Assembly: GCF_020520425.1 (NCBI RefSeq)
Contig: NC_079491.1
Coordinates: 47,420,027 to 47,484,026, forward strand
DNA from: Spinacia oleracea
Taxonomy: Eukaryota > Streptophyta > Magnoliopsida > Caryophyllales > Amaranthaceae
Length of the DNA stretch: 64,000 bases
Direction: 5' to 3'
Shown here piece after piece: positions 23,801-34,821 of this stretch. The notes beneath the pieces were generated by a model. That model made no database searches. It saw nothing but the letters and a program-made list of their open reading frames with translations, and had not been told where the DNA came from. The translations under genes were made by a program, and so were the position numbers. Position 1 is the first letter of the stretch. Every line of letters begins with the position of its first letter.

Positions 23801-26185
23801 TCTACTACTTTTTCATCAGCAGCAGCAGGAAAAGCTAAATTCGGACAAGGAATGGATTTTTGTTTTTCCTTTTTAGTTAATTGTAGGAATTATGTGTATT
23901 TCCTCTTTGTGTCGGAGGAAGTTTAGGAAGAAGAAATAATTAGAAAGGTTAAGCGGAAGAAACAACCACTATGAAGGAAATATATACAAGTAAAAAAGCT
24001 TCTTAAATTGATGTGAATGATGAATTCAATTACAATCTAAATGATTACATTGCATATTATACTCTGCCTTTACTATTTGCAATTCCTTCTTTTTCTCTTC
24101 TTCTTCCTCTTAACTTTTCTAATTATTTCTTCTTCCTAAACTTCCTCCCACACAAAGAGGAAATACACATTATTCCTACAAATTGAAAGGTTGGATTATT
24201 AGAATCAATTTTTCCAAATTGGAAACGGTAAAAGTTAATATCCAATGTATGGGGGCTGTGGTCTTGGGAGAGGCTTCTGCAACAAGGAATGGATTTATGT
24301 TCTTCCTTTTTAGTTTGTTGCTGTAACTCCTGTAAGGATCATTCACTCGCATGTTATCAATATTTTTTTGTGGTGCATCCAACTGCGAAGGCAAGACTCA
24401 CACTTTTACAAAGTTCATTGATTTATTTTTCTTACCTAATTAATATGTTTATTGGTCTGTGTCTAGCAGTCCAAGATGTTGTCAGTTACATCAATCTGCA
24501 CTTTATGTTCAATTGAATTGTTTAGTGTGTTCAGTGCTTCACTGTCCTAAATTAACTACGGTTTAGTATTTTCTATTAATCATATGGGTTAACTTTCCAT
24601 CATTGAATCAGAAATTTCCCTTCCTTTTGTGTGTAGAGGGACAGTTAGGGGTTGAGGATACTAATTTTAGCAAATTACTTTCACGGGTATGGAGGAAGAA
24701 ACAGCAGCAATAGAGATTATGATACTGTGGTATAGTATGTTCACTCATTTCAGGATAGATGTTGGAGTCTAGAGGCTGGCTTAATATGGTGGTATTTGAT
24801 ATAGAGTTTGTTGGCTTCTTTGTATTCTGCAGGTGATGTAGGAATCTAACGTATCAGTTTGACTCCTGTATACCATTATTTAATCAAGTCTGGTCCTTTA
24901 CTCCATGCCAATATTTCTTCAACCCAAATTTGGGTCATCATAACTGGTCAGGCATGGACAGGCCCTACTTGTTTTTTAGCTCTTCTGAAATCATTTATTG
25001 GGTTGGAGTCAAATTAGAAGTTCTTTTGGTAACATTCTTAAATATTTATAGCGGGAGCTATAAAATGGACCTTTATAACTAGGTTGAAAACGTTTCCATA
25101 TTTTAATTGGACAGTAGTTCGGCGTTGAGCACTCTGCTTATTTTCTGATCATCTTCTTCAGACGCCACAAATAATTTGGCTGTAGTGCTGCTTTACTAGA
25201 ATGTGATGTCTGGCTCCTTATTTTCTTGCTGTTAATGCCATCTCTAGTTTTCTTTTCTTTCTAAAGGGTGGTTATACAGACATGCAAGGTGTATATATCT
25301 TTCTTTTTATGCATTCTTGCATAAAGATTATGAAAACGGAAACTTCAAGTTACAGTTAAATTGTTGTCTCTGGAAACACAAGTTTCTGATGTGCCTCTCC
25401 AGTTTCTTGACAGAATTGTGGCACAACACACATTTTACGCTCATTAAGAGAACCAAGTGAAATGCTGAGGGACACTGAGAAGCAGTTTGTTACAGTTTTT
25501 CTTGAGGCCTTAACTCATATTTCCTCGTTTCCAAATTAGTTGACACATTCCTTTCGGAAAATTTCTTTTTAGTTGACACGTTTCTGTTTTGGGTAAGTTT
25601 TGTATGATGAAATGTCAATTTTGCCCTCACATTTTCTCAAACACATCTTCTCTCTCCTCCCTTCTCTTTAACGTACCCAATTCCCAAAACCCCCACCACA
25701 ACCTCTTTTATCTCACCTCTTGAACAATTAGATTTAGAAATTATATACTCTGTTCATAGAGCTATAAATTTTCAAATTAATTTTAAAAAGTCGGACAAAA
25801 AAAACGTTATGACAATTTTGATTATATATATACCCTTAGTAAATGGATAGCTATTATATTATAGTTATAAGAGTTGTGTGACTTGTGTCGTAAGAAAACA
25901 TAAAAAGGAATTGATAAGGATGAACTTGGGATTATAAGATATTCTTCTGCTGGCATTCGTCGATGATGATAACAAGAATTGACCGTGTGCATGGGGAAAT
26001 GAACCAGCCAGAGGATATCTATATTTTTGGGAAGTTTTGCTGCAACATGTGTCATGTTTGTCTATGAGATTTGTAACATTTATGTTCTGCCTTATGAAAC
26101 AGGTTCATATGTGACTCATGAGACCAACCACTTCATCTACTTCTATCTGGATCAAAAAGCTGTATTACTATTCAAATCTGGTTGA
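17817..26185 (+). CDS. Dynein light chain, LC8 (DYNLL) type
   Basis: There are three coding exons: 17817-17969, 18168-18273 and 26103-26185, all with GT-AG borders. The spliced reading is 342 nt (113 residues plus stop) and frames fit exactly at both junctions. Exon 1 encodes a plant-type variable leader ([20 protein letters not shown]) and [19 protein letters not shown]. Exon 2 encodes [20 protein letters not shown] and [13 protein letters not shown]. Exon 3 encodes [17 protein letters not shown] and ends LLFKSG. These are hallmark LC8 segments. LC8 is a small dimeric hub that binds short linear motifs in many partners; plants lack dynein heavy chains, so it acts here as a general hub. ATG 17817 is chosen because no ATG precedes it in frame; the upstream in-frame codons begin with TTG. 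Intron 1 is 198 bp. Intron 2 is 7,829 bp and loaded with MITEs. No lesion is seen; the gene looks functional. Confidence 0.95.
18274..20143 (+). other. Proximal part of dynein light chain intron 2
   Basis: Non-coding intron sequence after the donor GTAAAG. No transposon with clear ends, and no exon-like coding segment, was found here. Confidence 0.5.
20147..20383. mobile_element. PIF/Harbinger-type MITE, 237 bp, in intron 2
   Basis: The left end GACTCCGTTATATTCGACTT and the reversed right end GGCTTTGTTCTGTTCGACTT form imperfect terminal repeats. TTA is duplicated at 20144-20146 and 20384-20386. The interior is rich in TTATTTTATCTGAACTTAT-like repeats. Confidence 0.75.
20550..21022. mobile_element. 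PIF/Harbinger-type MITE, 473 bp, in intron 2
   Basis: The left end GAGCATGTTTATCAAACTCC pairs with the reversed right end GAGCATCTTTATTAAACACC. It is flanked by TTA at 20547-20549 and 21023-21025. No coding capacity is present. Confidence 0.8.
21427..21640. mobile_element. Stowaway-like MITE, one end only
   Basis: TACTCCCTCCCTTTCATATTAG is a typical Stowaway left terminus and the interior matches the usual style. No matching right end with a TA duplication is visible, so it is probably truncated. Confidence 0.5.
22551..22912. mobile_element. Probable Mutator-type MITE with palindromic ends, 362 bp
   Basis: It is flanked by GTCAAAAGAT on both sides (22541-22550 and 22913-22922), fitting a 9-bp duplication plus one chance base. 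Both termini carry related segments, GTGTACAATAAATATTATAC at the left and GTGTACAATAAATTTATTGT at the right, each nearly self-complementary. A related hairpin occurs near 12060. Confidence 0.65.
23880..24184. repeat. Long inverted repeat, foldback MITE-like, in intron 2
   Basis: Arms of about 75 bp (about 23880-23952 and 24108-24184) are near-perfect reverse complements, e.g. TGTGTATTTCCTCTTTGTGT against its reverse. A 39-bp direct repeat starting ACAAGGAATGGATTT lies outside the arms, at about 23845 and 24282. No clear target duplication was found. Confidence 0.7.
25528..25640. mobile_element. Stowaway-like fragment in intron 2
   Basis: AAATTAGTTGACACATTCC followed by TTTTTAGTTGACACG resembles the subterminal part of the Stowaway at 36814. 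No ends were defined. Confidence 0.35.
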
Positions 26186-29100
26186 TTGATGATGTGAAAG
26201 AATTTGTTTGAGGCTGATGGTTATTAGATGAAGATCTGTGACACCATGATGCTATGATATATATGGTGACAAGCTCGTTTATGATGTATGTATACTATAT
26301 TGGAACCCTAGCATGAAGTTGTCTTAGGAAAACATCCTTATGCTTGTATATTACTCCCTGAATCATGCCTATGCTTATTGTCGACTAGGATTTGAATAGT
26401 GGACTAGTATTTGATTGTTAGTTATTTTTCATTGGGTTCATTCAGGTGAATGCTTAGTTGTGTTGGAGAAATCTCCTTTCTGATGATTGCTTTATTGTGC
26501 GTTACTTTGATGGCTGATGTCCTCCTTTGTTAACTCTTGACTCTTGAGTAGGCATGCATCATTCACTTGAACTTGAACTTGAACTTCCAAGTTGTGGCAA
26601 TCCATGAGAAATGGCCGCCCGGATAACTGTTGTGTTGGTTTTGTGTTTCTTCTGTGAAAATAATAAGGTTCCCTTGTTCAGATTTCCTATGTTGATCAGT
26701 TTCTCTTTTAACCTCTTTAATGGTGGGAGGTTGAGGTTCTCATTTCCTTTCTTTTTTTCTATTTATGGTTTTAATGGAAAAGGCTCTCTTTTAACTTGTT
26801 TGACTTTAGTGAACACCTCTTGTACCAAATCCTTCTCTGCATAGTCATTCATGTAGCATTCCACACATGTGACAAATGACCAGGCGCACCCCTCGACCTG
26901 CCTGTTTCCGATACATGTTATAGTGGCAACAAAGTAATTACTATTAGGAAACTTACAAGAATACGTAAAATAGTTGCCCACATCAAATGATAATTCTGTT
27001 AGACCATATCATCCATGAGTCAGGTTATGTTCGACCAAGAGACCATCACCTTATAATTGTAATATTGCATTAACTGTATAAAAGCTTTGCCTTATGTAAC
27101 TTATAGATTATGTAAATAATCATGTGTAATCGCAGATATTATCGCAGATATTATTTTGTGAATATCGTAGATTTATTTAGTGCATGTATATTTTATATTC
27201 TTAATGTACGTTAGTATATATAACCTTTGAGGTTAATGAAAACGTTACGGGAAATTTCTTTCCTTTTATATTTCCGGATGTGGAATTTGTCCGGGAAAAA
27301 AGATCGGTATTGTAATGTAAGTTTTAATGGCCTAGTGAAATCACTAAACATATCAAACTTGGACCGATTTATCGAAAAACGCAATAGGCAAGAGTTGACT
27401 TGATTTTTGACAATCCAACCTCCAAGGGGAGCCAACTATAAGAATAACACTAGTGACGTTAATCGGTTTTTGAACATTAGAAAATCGAAATTCAAATGGA
27501 ATGGTGTCCCTACGCCTTTAAACATTGAATTTCGAAAGGAGTCGCCAACAAACATTTAAGGGTCGCCACTCTGATGACCAATTTTGAATCATGGAGAATA
27601 GAAAGTTTAAATTGGGAAGGGTTGAGCATAGGTAGCGACTGCAAGTAGTACATTATTTACAAAAGTGTACAAAGCCTACGCTGAACGAGCAAAGTTAAGC
27701 ACTTGATCAAAAATGACCCGGAGTGGCGATTTTAGTCACTGGCTCACTAGGGCATGGGTTGATCAGCAAGATTTTAATAAAGATATTTTAACTTGTGTGT
27801 TTTCATGTATGAACTGAGGAAAACAAGGAAAGTTTAGTATAACCTTTGAGGCTGAGTGCAAAGTTATAGAATAAAGGGGGCAGAACATTTCCAAAGACGC
27901 GTGGTGGCAAGGCTTGCACCTTACTATAGTTAGCCAGTTGTAAAGACATGGCAATAAACTAGAATTGACAAGAATGACAGGAGCAGGGACAATAAAACAT
28001 TGATGCATAGTCCAAGGTCCAACACCAAAATAACACAAGAGAAATAGAAGAATTTCGCATAAATACAAAAACTAAATAAATAGCAATGTACTCCAGCAAA
28101 CGGCAGGAATGCAAATAAAAATATATGAACAAAAGACATGTCGTAAAAGATAGAAAAAAAGTCCTTGCTAGTCGTTGAACAAGAACGAAAAGAACAAGCT
28201 TCAAACTTATTCCTTATACTGCTAATGAAAGGGTAGGAAAATTACAAGCACTCGAGCATAGCGAATATCAGTACACCAAAAACCAGACAAGGTAATTCCA
28301 TCACAGAGAATCGGCTATTCAAAAGTAACAGAAATTCAGAGCAGATCTAAAAGTCTTAGTAGATATAACAGGAACACTTCTAGTAAATAATTACATTTAC
28401 ATGGACACAAATTCAAATATAACAAGTGACAAAGTTGGGGAGCGTCCATATGAGTACTAGGAACTCACAAGGTGAAGAAAATGGACATTACAAGATCTCG
28501 TTTTTATGTCGCACAGATAGGCACCCAATCGGATTAGCTGTCAGGGTATCTGAATTAGGTTGGGCAACATGGCAGAAGGGAGTCATCTCCTTTTATTGTA
28601 TAAAAATACTCCCAACATCTTTTGGGCAGGGATCCTATCTATAGTACCATTTGCTAGCATCCAAACTGAAGCAGATATGTATCCTTGTCATAAACACGGA
28701 AGAATAGACTCACCAATGCGTACAGGTTAATTAGGGAACAAGTGACATAAGATGTACTGAGCGAAAGATTAAAGGAAGATCAAGTAAGATTATTGTAGAT
28801 CCTAGGGATCATGAGCCTTCCTAATGAGAACACTTTTCTCTAGAATTTTCTATCCCTGGAATTGCTTTTGACTACTCACACCCAATAGGACACGAAGCAC
28901 CAGATTTACATGTTACATATTTTTCTTTATACTCGTAAGGCTAAAAAACCACCAACGACATTCCACTTCCAAGGTGCTTACTTGAAAATATATGGATTTT
29001 AATGTGGTAGAAAGCTCTACAATTCCAAGACTTAATTAAACAGTTTTTTCACAAAATAACACCGAGGTTTCAAAAAATTCACCAAATACCCACCAAGTTT

Positions 29101-30330
29101 TTAAAATTCACCAAACACCCCTAATTTCTCATAAATACACCAAATGCCCTTACTTTTAACAGTAGTCTAACTCCATTAGTTTCATTTACTCCGCTTAATT
29201 CTCATCTTACAAACTAACTCACCTCCATTACTCTTCCTAACAACTTTAGCCATCCATCTTCCCAACTGACTCTATCACCACACCTCCTCCATCAATGGCA
29301 TCAAGATTAAACGTTCCATCGCTCTTACCAGTGTCATTACTTCCATTCTTATGCATAACACTCCCCTGCATTTCCCTATCTGCACATATGCGCCCAATGT
29401 ACTCGATCTTTTTAGAAGGCAACAGCTGGAAACAAGTTGGGGCTTGAATTTGAGGTCTTTCTAGCAATAGTTGCTTGAATTTGGTTGTAAAATATGACAT
29501 GGAGATTTTAATTTCCATCAAATTAAACTTCTTTGATAATTTAGTATGGGAACTCAAAATTTTACATCCAAATATATCAAATTGGGTTAAAAAAAATTAG
29601 GGCTCATTTTCGACTATAATGCTTTGAGTTCACAAGTAGATCAACAATCAAGTTATTTCTTCATGCCATTTGAACAAGAAGGAAGTGGCAGGGAAGTGAA
29701 AGGTGAAGACGAAGTGGTGATTGTGTGCACTTGGGGTGCAGTAACAGGTGCGACGGTGGTGCGCTTGGTATTGAAAGTTGTGGCAGTGGTGGGTGGCAGT
29801 GGGTGTATGGTGGTCGTTGATAGGATAGGTATACGATGTAGGGGGGTTGGTGGTGACGGAGGTGAAAAGTGGGGTAAATAGAGAAGGGAAGGGAAAGGAA
29901 GGGGAAATACAACAACCAAGCCTTAGTCTCAAAATGATTGGGGTTGGCTAACATGAACCGTGAAGTAAGAGAAATATGAAAAATAAGAGGTTATGGCAAA
30001 GAGAGTAGACACGAGGCACGAAAACAATATAGGTCGGCTTAGAGGAAAGGAAAACAAATATTTGAAAAAATAATAAAATAAAAACAAGGACACGAGCGAT
30101 CGATCGATTAAATTCACACAAATTTTACCAAATAACACTTTCTTTTTTAAAGCTCAAAAGATAGGGAAAATGTAAGCAAGGAACTTTGTAGCTTAGCTTT
30201 CATTATGTATGATAAAGTTGGTGGATTTAGGACTTGGTAGAAGATAACCTTAGTATAAATAGAATAACCCTAATTTGTACTCAGAAAGACTAGTAACCAT
30301 ACTCATGAACTACTTTTAGTTCATCGAATT
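26186..30330. other. Dynein light chain 3' region and intergenic sequence
   Basis: The first few hundred bases are the likely 3' UTR. No further gene is supported; open stretches at 26611-26844, 27763-28204 and 28426-28644 show no known motif. About 27480-27750 contains GGAGTCGCCAACAAACATTT, reminiscent of Tat/Ogre-type LTR sequence, but no ends were found. About 29905-29970 (ACAACAACCAAGCCTTAGTC...) resembles the 3' tail of plant RTE-LINE or SINE elements. Confidence 0.4.
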
Positions 30331-30334
30331 ATCA

Positions 30335-30515
30335 AAATTAGCACCCACGTCAAAGGCAAGAACAAGGTCTAGATGGACTTGTTCTTGCAATTTTACCCAG
30401 AAGTAAACCACACTAATACCACCCAATCACGAGGTTGTGGGAGGTCACTCGGGTGAGTATCAAACCCAAACCTCTTAGTTGAGAGGCGGAAGCTCTATCA
30501 TTGAGTTCCACTTGA
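30335..30515 (-). mobile_element. tRNA-derived SINE-like unit
   Basis: The minus strand reads GAACTCAATGATAGAGCTTC (A-box-like), then CCTCTCAACTAAGAGG (anticodon-arm-like), then GGGTTTGATACTCACCCG (B-box-like), spaced as in a tRNA. It lacks a credible acceptor stem and continues into unrelated sequence, so it is a SINE head rather than a tRNA gene. A stray copy of its first bases occurs on the other strand near 30684. Confidence 0.5.
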
Positions 30516-30858
30516 TTCTCATTTATAGAATCACCATGATTATGTGATTCCTAGAATGTTACGTGGTAGCTGCAGAAAATGCACAAAATGTTCCTTTAAA
30601 GTAAGGATGTGTCACAGAGCAGCTGCCATACATATGATACATTACACTTTTCACAATTGAGTCAATGGTAGAAACTAGAAAGTGGAATCAAGTGGAACTC
30701 CACCAAACTTTCTTACATTGTTTGATCTCTGTTCATTTCTTTAAGCTATGCACAAGACAGTTGACACAGCGCCATATTCTTGTTATGTAGACTTGCATGT
30801 TAAAGTGGAAACTGTTGTATCTTCAAACAAGCACTTGCATATCTGCTACTCTGCTAGT

Positions 30859-31022
30859 CTATGTTACTTGGACTCTTTATTTTACCTCAAGTACTCGTGT
30901 CGGATCCTCGACACTCGGACATGGGTACGGACACCGGAACTTCATTTTGGACCAATCATGATTCTCTTTCATTTGGACACGTACCCGTGTCCGACATGGG
31001 TACCCGAGTCCGAGTAACATAG
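30859..31022. mobile_element. hAT-type MITE, 164 bp
   Basis: Ends CTATGTTACTTGGACTC and GAGTCCGAGTAACATAG are imperfect inverted repeats. A perfect 8-bp duplication CTGCTAGT flanks it (30851-30858 and 31023-31030). The interior is rich in GTACCCGTGTCCGACATGGG-like self-complementary stretches. Confidence 0.8.
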
Positions 31023-31065
31023 CTGCTAGTGAGAAAGGATGGGAAGTTCGGTTATATTTACTTAT

Positions 31066-31242
31066 CTATGTTACTCAAACACTGATACGTATCCAAGTGT
31101 CCAGCTCGGCTAAATTATGAAAAAAATTCATGATTTTAGTCCAAAGTTAAGTGTCAAAGTATTCATACACGTGTTCAAGAGTCGAGGATCCGACATTCCG
31201 ACACGGGTACTTAAGATAAAATGAAGAGTTCGAGTAATATAG
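31066..31242. mobile_element. Second, related hAT-type MITE, 177 bp
   Basis: Ends CTATGTTACTCAAACAC and CGAGTAATATAG match the previous element, and the interior is similar (CACGGGTACTTAAG). The flanks TTACTTAT and ATACTTAC match at 6 of 8 positions, fitting an older 8-bp duplication. Confidence 0.65.
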
Positions 31243-31495
31243 ATACTTACATAGCCATCAAGTAAGGAAAAGAAGGAAAGACAATTGATAAACAGCACGC
31301 CTAAAATCTGAAAATGCTTAAATGATGTTGTAACAGCAAAATAATCGAAAAATAAGGTGAGCAGGAAGATAAATATTAAATTACCTAGAAATTATGTTAC
31401 GTAGCTGATGTTTTGGGAGATTAAACTAGCCACAACAGACAGCTGATACAAAAATACAGAAGCAAAATAACCACCATACTGATGTAGCTAGCTAC

Positions 31496-33199
31496 TCACA
31501 AGTGGCCCCTTCCACCACATTCAGAGCACAGGATGTTGCCCGTACCTCCACAGCCTACAAAGTAAACTGTTTATCAGGAAATAGTCCATTTACTCTTTAG
31601 AGAGAGGGGCTAGGTAAGAGTTAGATACAATACAGTAAGGCAACGATTTGCTAAGAGACAGCAGGCAAGCAATTTCAGGAGCTTGACATTGATAGATTGT
31701 TACTACGAAGCATGTGCTTAGAAATATTAGAACTACACTAGATATAAATGAGAAATTCACATAATCACATGAAGTTAGTTGTTGTCCTTCATAACTATCA
31801 TTCTAGGAGCCAGAAGAGCTATAAATCTAACACCAAAAAATAATCATAATGCTTGGCAAGCAATGCATCTCCATTGACAAATTGATACCCACAAAGGCAA
31901 GAACAAAGTTAAAATGAACCTCCATTCATATACTAACTCTCACAATAACCAAACTACATGCCCATCCTCCTCTATTAGAATTTCTAAATGTCGCTCAAAT
32001 ACTCAATTGAAACTACATGTTAAAACTCGTTATGATCAGACATAATTGACAAGAAATGGGTTATAAACTACCACGGTCCATGGAATAACTATTGGGAACA
32101 GATAACTAATATTACATGTTTACCAGACATTTAAACTACCAGGAAAATGCAATGCACTCAACATTTCATGCTCTAGAAATATATAGTCATCATTGATTAA
32201 AAAAAAGCAGTCAACTGTCCTGGTTTATAAGAACCAAAGCAAACAAGTAGTTGAATTTTACCCAGGCATCGAACTTTAAGGATGATTCCTTGGCACTCTA
32301 ATATGGAATCAACGTACAAGCCGGAACCACCACAGGTTGCACAAAGTGCTGCACCCTTAGCTTCACAATCATCACAACGCGGTTGATCCCCAATTTCTTT
32401 CTCAACAACTGATAAGCCTATTGGTTTCTCAATTATTTGCTCCGGGATATCCTTATCATAACAATAATGAGATTCTACACTACTTATTCGCCGTTGCCTG
32501 TCACCTGCTGAACACGAAGCTGCCTGCCAAATAACACAAGCAATCTTACAATCATATCAAATAGTTATCTACTTATTCAACACACGAATTGAACAAATCA
32601 ATGATAATAACAACGATTCATGGCTGCCACATAGCACAAAGAATAACGCAATCGTTATAAAATAGTTACTCTTAATTAATTAATGAACACCAGAATTGAA
32701 CATATCAATTAGAATAACAATTTGATTGTAGCACATTTCTCAGATTCATGGCTAAATTTCATACATAAAAAGTCAAATCAAAAATCTATAACGACACATT
32801 AAAAATTCAAAATTAACCCTAATTTTTGCCCCCTTTTCCCTTGAAATTTTTCCACTAGAATAAAAGGAGCTTTTAGATAGATTTATGATGAAAAGTAGTT
32901 TTTTTATTGATTTACCATTCTTCTAATGAAAATCGTAAAAATTGACGAACCTTTGAAGTTGCGTTGCAGGAAATGGAGGAATTTATGGTAAAATTTGAAA
33001 GTCTAAAAGCAAGAGCGGGATTTCTGAGGTGATGATAATTGGAAAAAGATGGAATTATTTGGAAAATCGAAGAAGATTGAAGAGTGGTTTCCATTTGCAG
33101 AAGAGGATCGTATGAAGTAAGGAAATGCTTGTGTGAACTGCGTTTCGAGGAGGAATTGCAGGGGTTAATACAATAGGGGAGGAATTGCAGTTGGTTCAA
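31496..33199 (-). CDS. DnaJ-type (cysteine-rich) zinc-finger protein, plastid-targeted
   Basis: There are three coding exons on the minus strand: 33199-32951, 32523-32262 and 31554-31496, with GT-AG borders and matching phases. The total is 570 nt (189 residues plus stop) from ATG 33199. An internal Met at residue 36 (METTLQSSSIFQ, ATG at 33094) is an equally good or better start. The leader is rich in Ser, Asn, Phe and Pro and ends ...ISCNATSK, like a chloroplast transit peptide. The C-terminal half holds four CxxC motifs: CDDCEAKG, CATCGGSG, CLGCGGTG and CSECGGRG, ending GRGHL. This is the DnaJ zinc-binding domain without a J domain, as in BSD2/LQY1-like plastid chaperone or thiol-disulfide proteins. 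Which subfamily it belongs to was not established. No lesion is seen. A LINE sits about 140 bp upstream of the longer start and may affect its promoter. Confidence 0.85.
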
Positions 33200-33377
33200 T
33201 CAGTGCAATAGTGCCTCGTTGTTGACGATTTTAGGGAAGAGTTTGGTCACACTCGCACAAAACTTATTTGTGTCCCGCCTTTTTTCTTTTTTTTTCCCTG
33301 GTAGTTGGCGAGGCGTGATACACCACCGGTACCAGCGATTGTTTTTTTTTTTTTCAAAATCAAATGAGAAGGAAAAC

Positions 33378-33832
33378 GAGCGATTTCCTTCAATATTGCA
33401 TAAAGATCCAACCTTTCTAACTTAATTCCCACCATATCGTCCATGTCAGCAAGGGAGAAAGAAAAGTTAGTTTTTTTTCCGGTTTGTTTTAAAACAAAAC
33501 CGCCATCTCAGATGGCGGTTCAATGGTTAACCGTTATCTGAGATAGCGGTTTGCTTTAAAACAAAACCGTGCGGTTTTATAATAACACCGCGCGGTTTTT
33601 ATAAGGGGTTAACCGCTACCTCAAATGGCGGTTCATTAAATACGCCAGCTACTATTTCAGATAGCGGTTTACCCCTTTAAACTGCTGTTTCAGATAGCGG
33701 TTTATTGTAGATTTTATTAAAAAAATTAGACCGGCTTTCTTGCTGACGTGGACGGTAGAGTGGGAAATAAGTGAAAAAGTATTGTATTTTGAGAATTTAC
33801 GAATCTTCAAGCATTATTGAAGGAAATCGCTC
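33378..33832. mobile_element. Mutator-type MITE made of palindromic units, 455 bp
   Basis: A perfect 9-bp duplication AAGGAAAAC flanks it (33369-33377 and 33833-33841). Terminal repeats are GAGCGATTTCCTTCAATA and its reverse, continuing with mismatches to about 32 bp. The centre (33498-33702) carries five 23-bp units, each close to self-complementary, of the form AACCGCTATC...GATAGCGGTT, starting near 33498, 33529, 33611, 33647 and 33680. There are also two shorter GC-core palindromes (AAAACCGTGCGGTTTT at 33563 and a CCGCGCGG one near 33583). There is no ORF of its own. Confidence 0.85.
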
Positions 33833-33919
33833 AAGGAAAACTTCAAAGAAAAGAAAACAAGACAAAACAACAAAGCAAACACTAACTTAGGGAGGGGATA
33901 GGGCAGGCATAGCTACGCC

Positions 33920-34792
33920 CTAGACATCCTCTTCTAAGATTCTAATAAGATCAAAAGGAACAGTATCTAGAATGACAAGATTAAATGAGAGTGTGACCCC
34001 TTGATTGGCAAGCCAATCCGCCGCTCGATTTTCTTCCCGGTAGACATGAATAAGCTTAATATTCCAACCTCCATCTTGTAGCATAGAATGGCAGCTTCGA
34101 AGGTCATTGGCACATTCACCTGATAAAGTATCGCCACTGTTAAGTGCTTGGATGCAAGCAAGGTTGTCCAATTGAATCTCTAGTTGGTCGATTTGCAAGT
34201 TCTTAGCAATTTCAAGCCCTTTTTTAAGAGCTTTAACCTCCGCTTTAAATGAGCTGCACCACCCGAAATTGGCATGGAAGGCTGAGACAAAAGAGCCCTG
34301 TGAGTCACGAATGATACCACCCCCTCCTGCTGGCCCTGGATTACCCTTTGCTGCACCACCACAATTTAGTGAGTACCACCCAACTGCAGGACCTTTCCAT
34401 GAAACAAATTTATGTACCTTCGAGGGACGATTGAGGGTGAAATCCTCATCGTACATGAGGCTTCTCCGAATTTCATCTACTCGAATTTGTAGAAATGCAG
34501 CAATGTCCACCGGTACGTCCGCGCTTCTTTCAATTACAAAGGCATTACGCCATCGCCAAATCCACCATAGGGTAGTGCTGAAATAAGTGACCCAGTGTTC
34601 AGAGTGAGGGGCAGCAGAATCCTTGAGGTTGTCTGTTAACCAAGCTTTTAGAGGGGTGACATAGAAGTTTTGATAAAGTCCAGGACCTCCGATCTTGTGC
34701 CATACCATTTTTGCCGCTGCACAATCCCGTAGAATGTGGAGTGTAGATTCTTCTCTTTCTCCACATATAAAACATTTGGGATCATCAGTCAT
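33920..34792 (-). pseudogene. LINE ORF2 C-terminus: zinc knuckle and RNase H-like domain
   Basis: A 290-residue open reading. An N-terminal zf-RVT segment CFICGEREESTLHILRDC gives the Cys-Cys-His-Cys pattern. Then comes an RNase H-like (RVT_3) domain: KGNPGPAGGGGIIRD, then FKAEVKALKKGLEIA with its Glu, LEIQLDN with its Asp, and HVYREENRAADWLANQG with the last Asp. At the first catalytic position, where the family usually has NxDGA, this copy reads NCGGA, so the first Asp is missing. Reverse transcriptase and endonuclease are absent because the insertion is 5'-truncated. Such standalone readings are often annotated as putative ribonuclease H genes, but the target duplication and poly(A) show that it is a dead LINE copy. 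Confidence 0.88.
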
Positions 34793-34821
34793 CTTCCGTT
34801 TGTCCCGGTACCAGCGATTGT

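Larger units (their letters stand above)
33343..34804 (-). mobile_element. 5'-truncated LINE with 17-bp target duplication
   Basis: It is flanked by CCGGTACCAGCGATTGT at 33326-33342 and 34805-34821. A run of 13 T (33342-33354) is the poly(A) tail of the minus strand. The insert is 1,462 bp and keeps only the C-terminal part of ORF2; a MITE of 455 bp sits in its 3' untranslated part. The duplicated target lies upstream of the DnaJ-type gene. Confidence 0.92.

Noticed and set aside
28426..28644. Short open frame VHMSTRNSQGEENGHYKISF...
   Set aside because: Single short frame with no recognised motif, start context or exon partner.
29624..29954. Overlapping short open frames on both strands
   Set aside because: Purine-rich simple sequence (GGTGGT, GGAAGG); no domain recognised.
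30440..30512. tRNA gene candidate on the minus strand
   Set aside because: A-box and B-box-like parts are present, but the acceptor stem does not pair and the sequence continues as a SINE; annotated as SINE-like.
33498..33702. CRISPR-like array of palindromic repeats
   Set aside because: The repeats are irregularly spaced, lie inside a plant MITE with a 9-bp duplication, and this is a eukaryotic genome.
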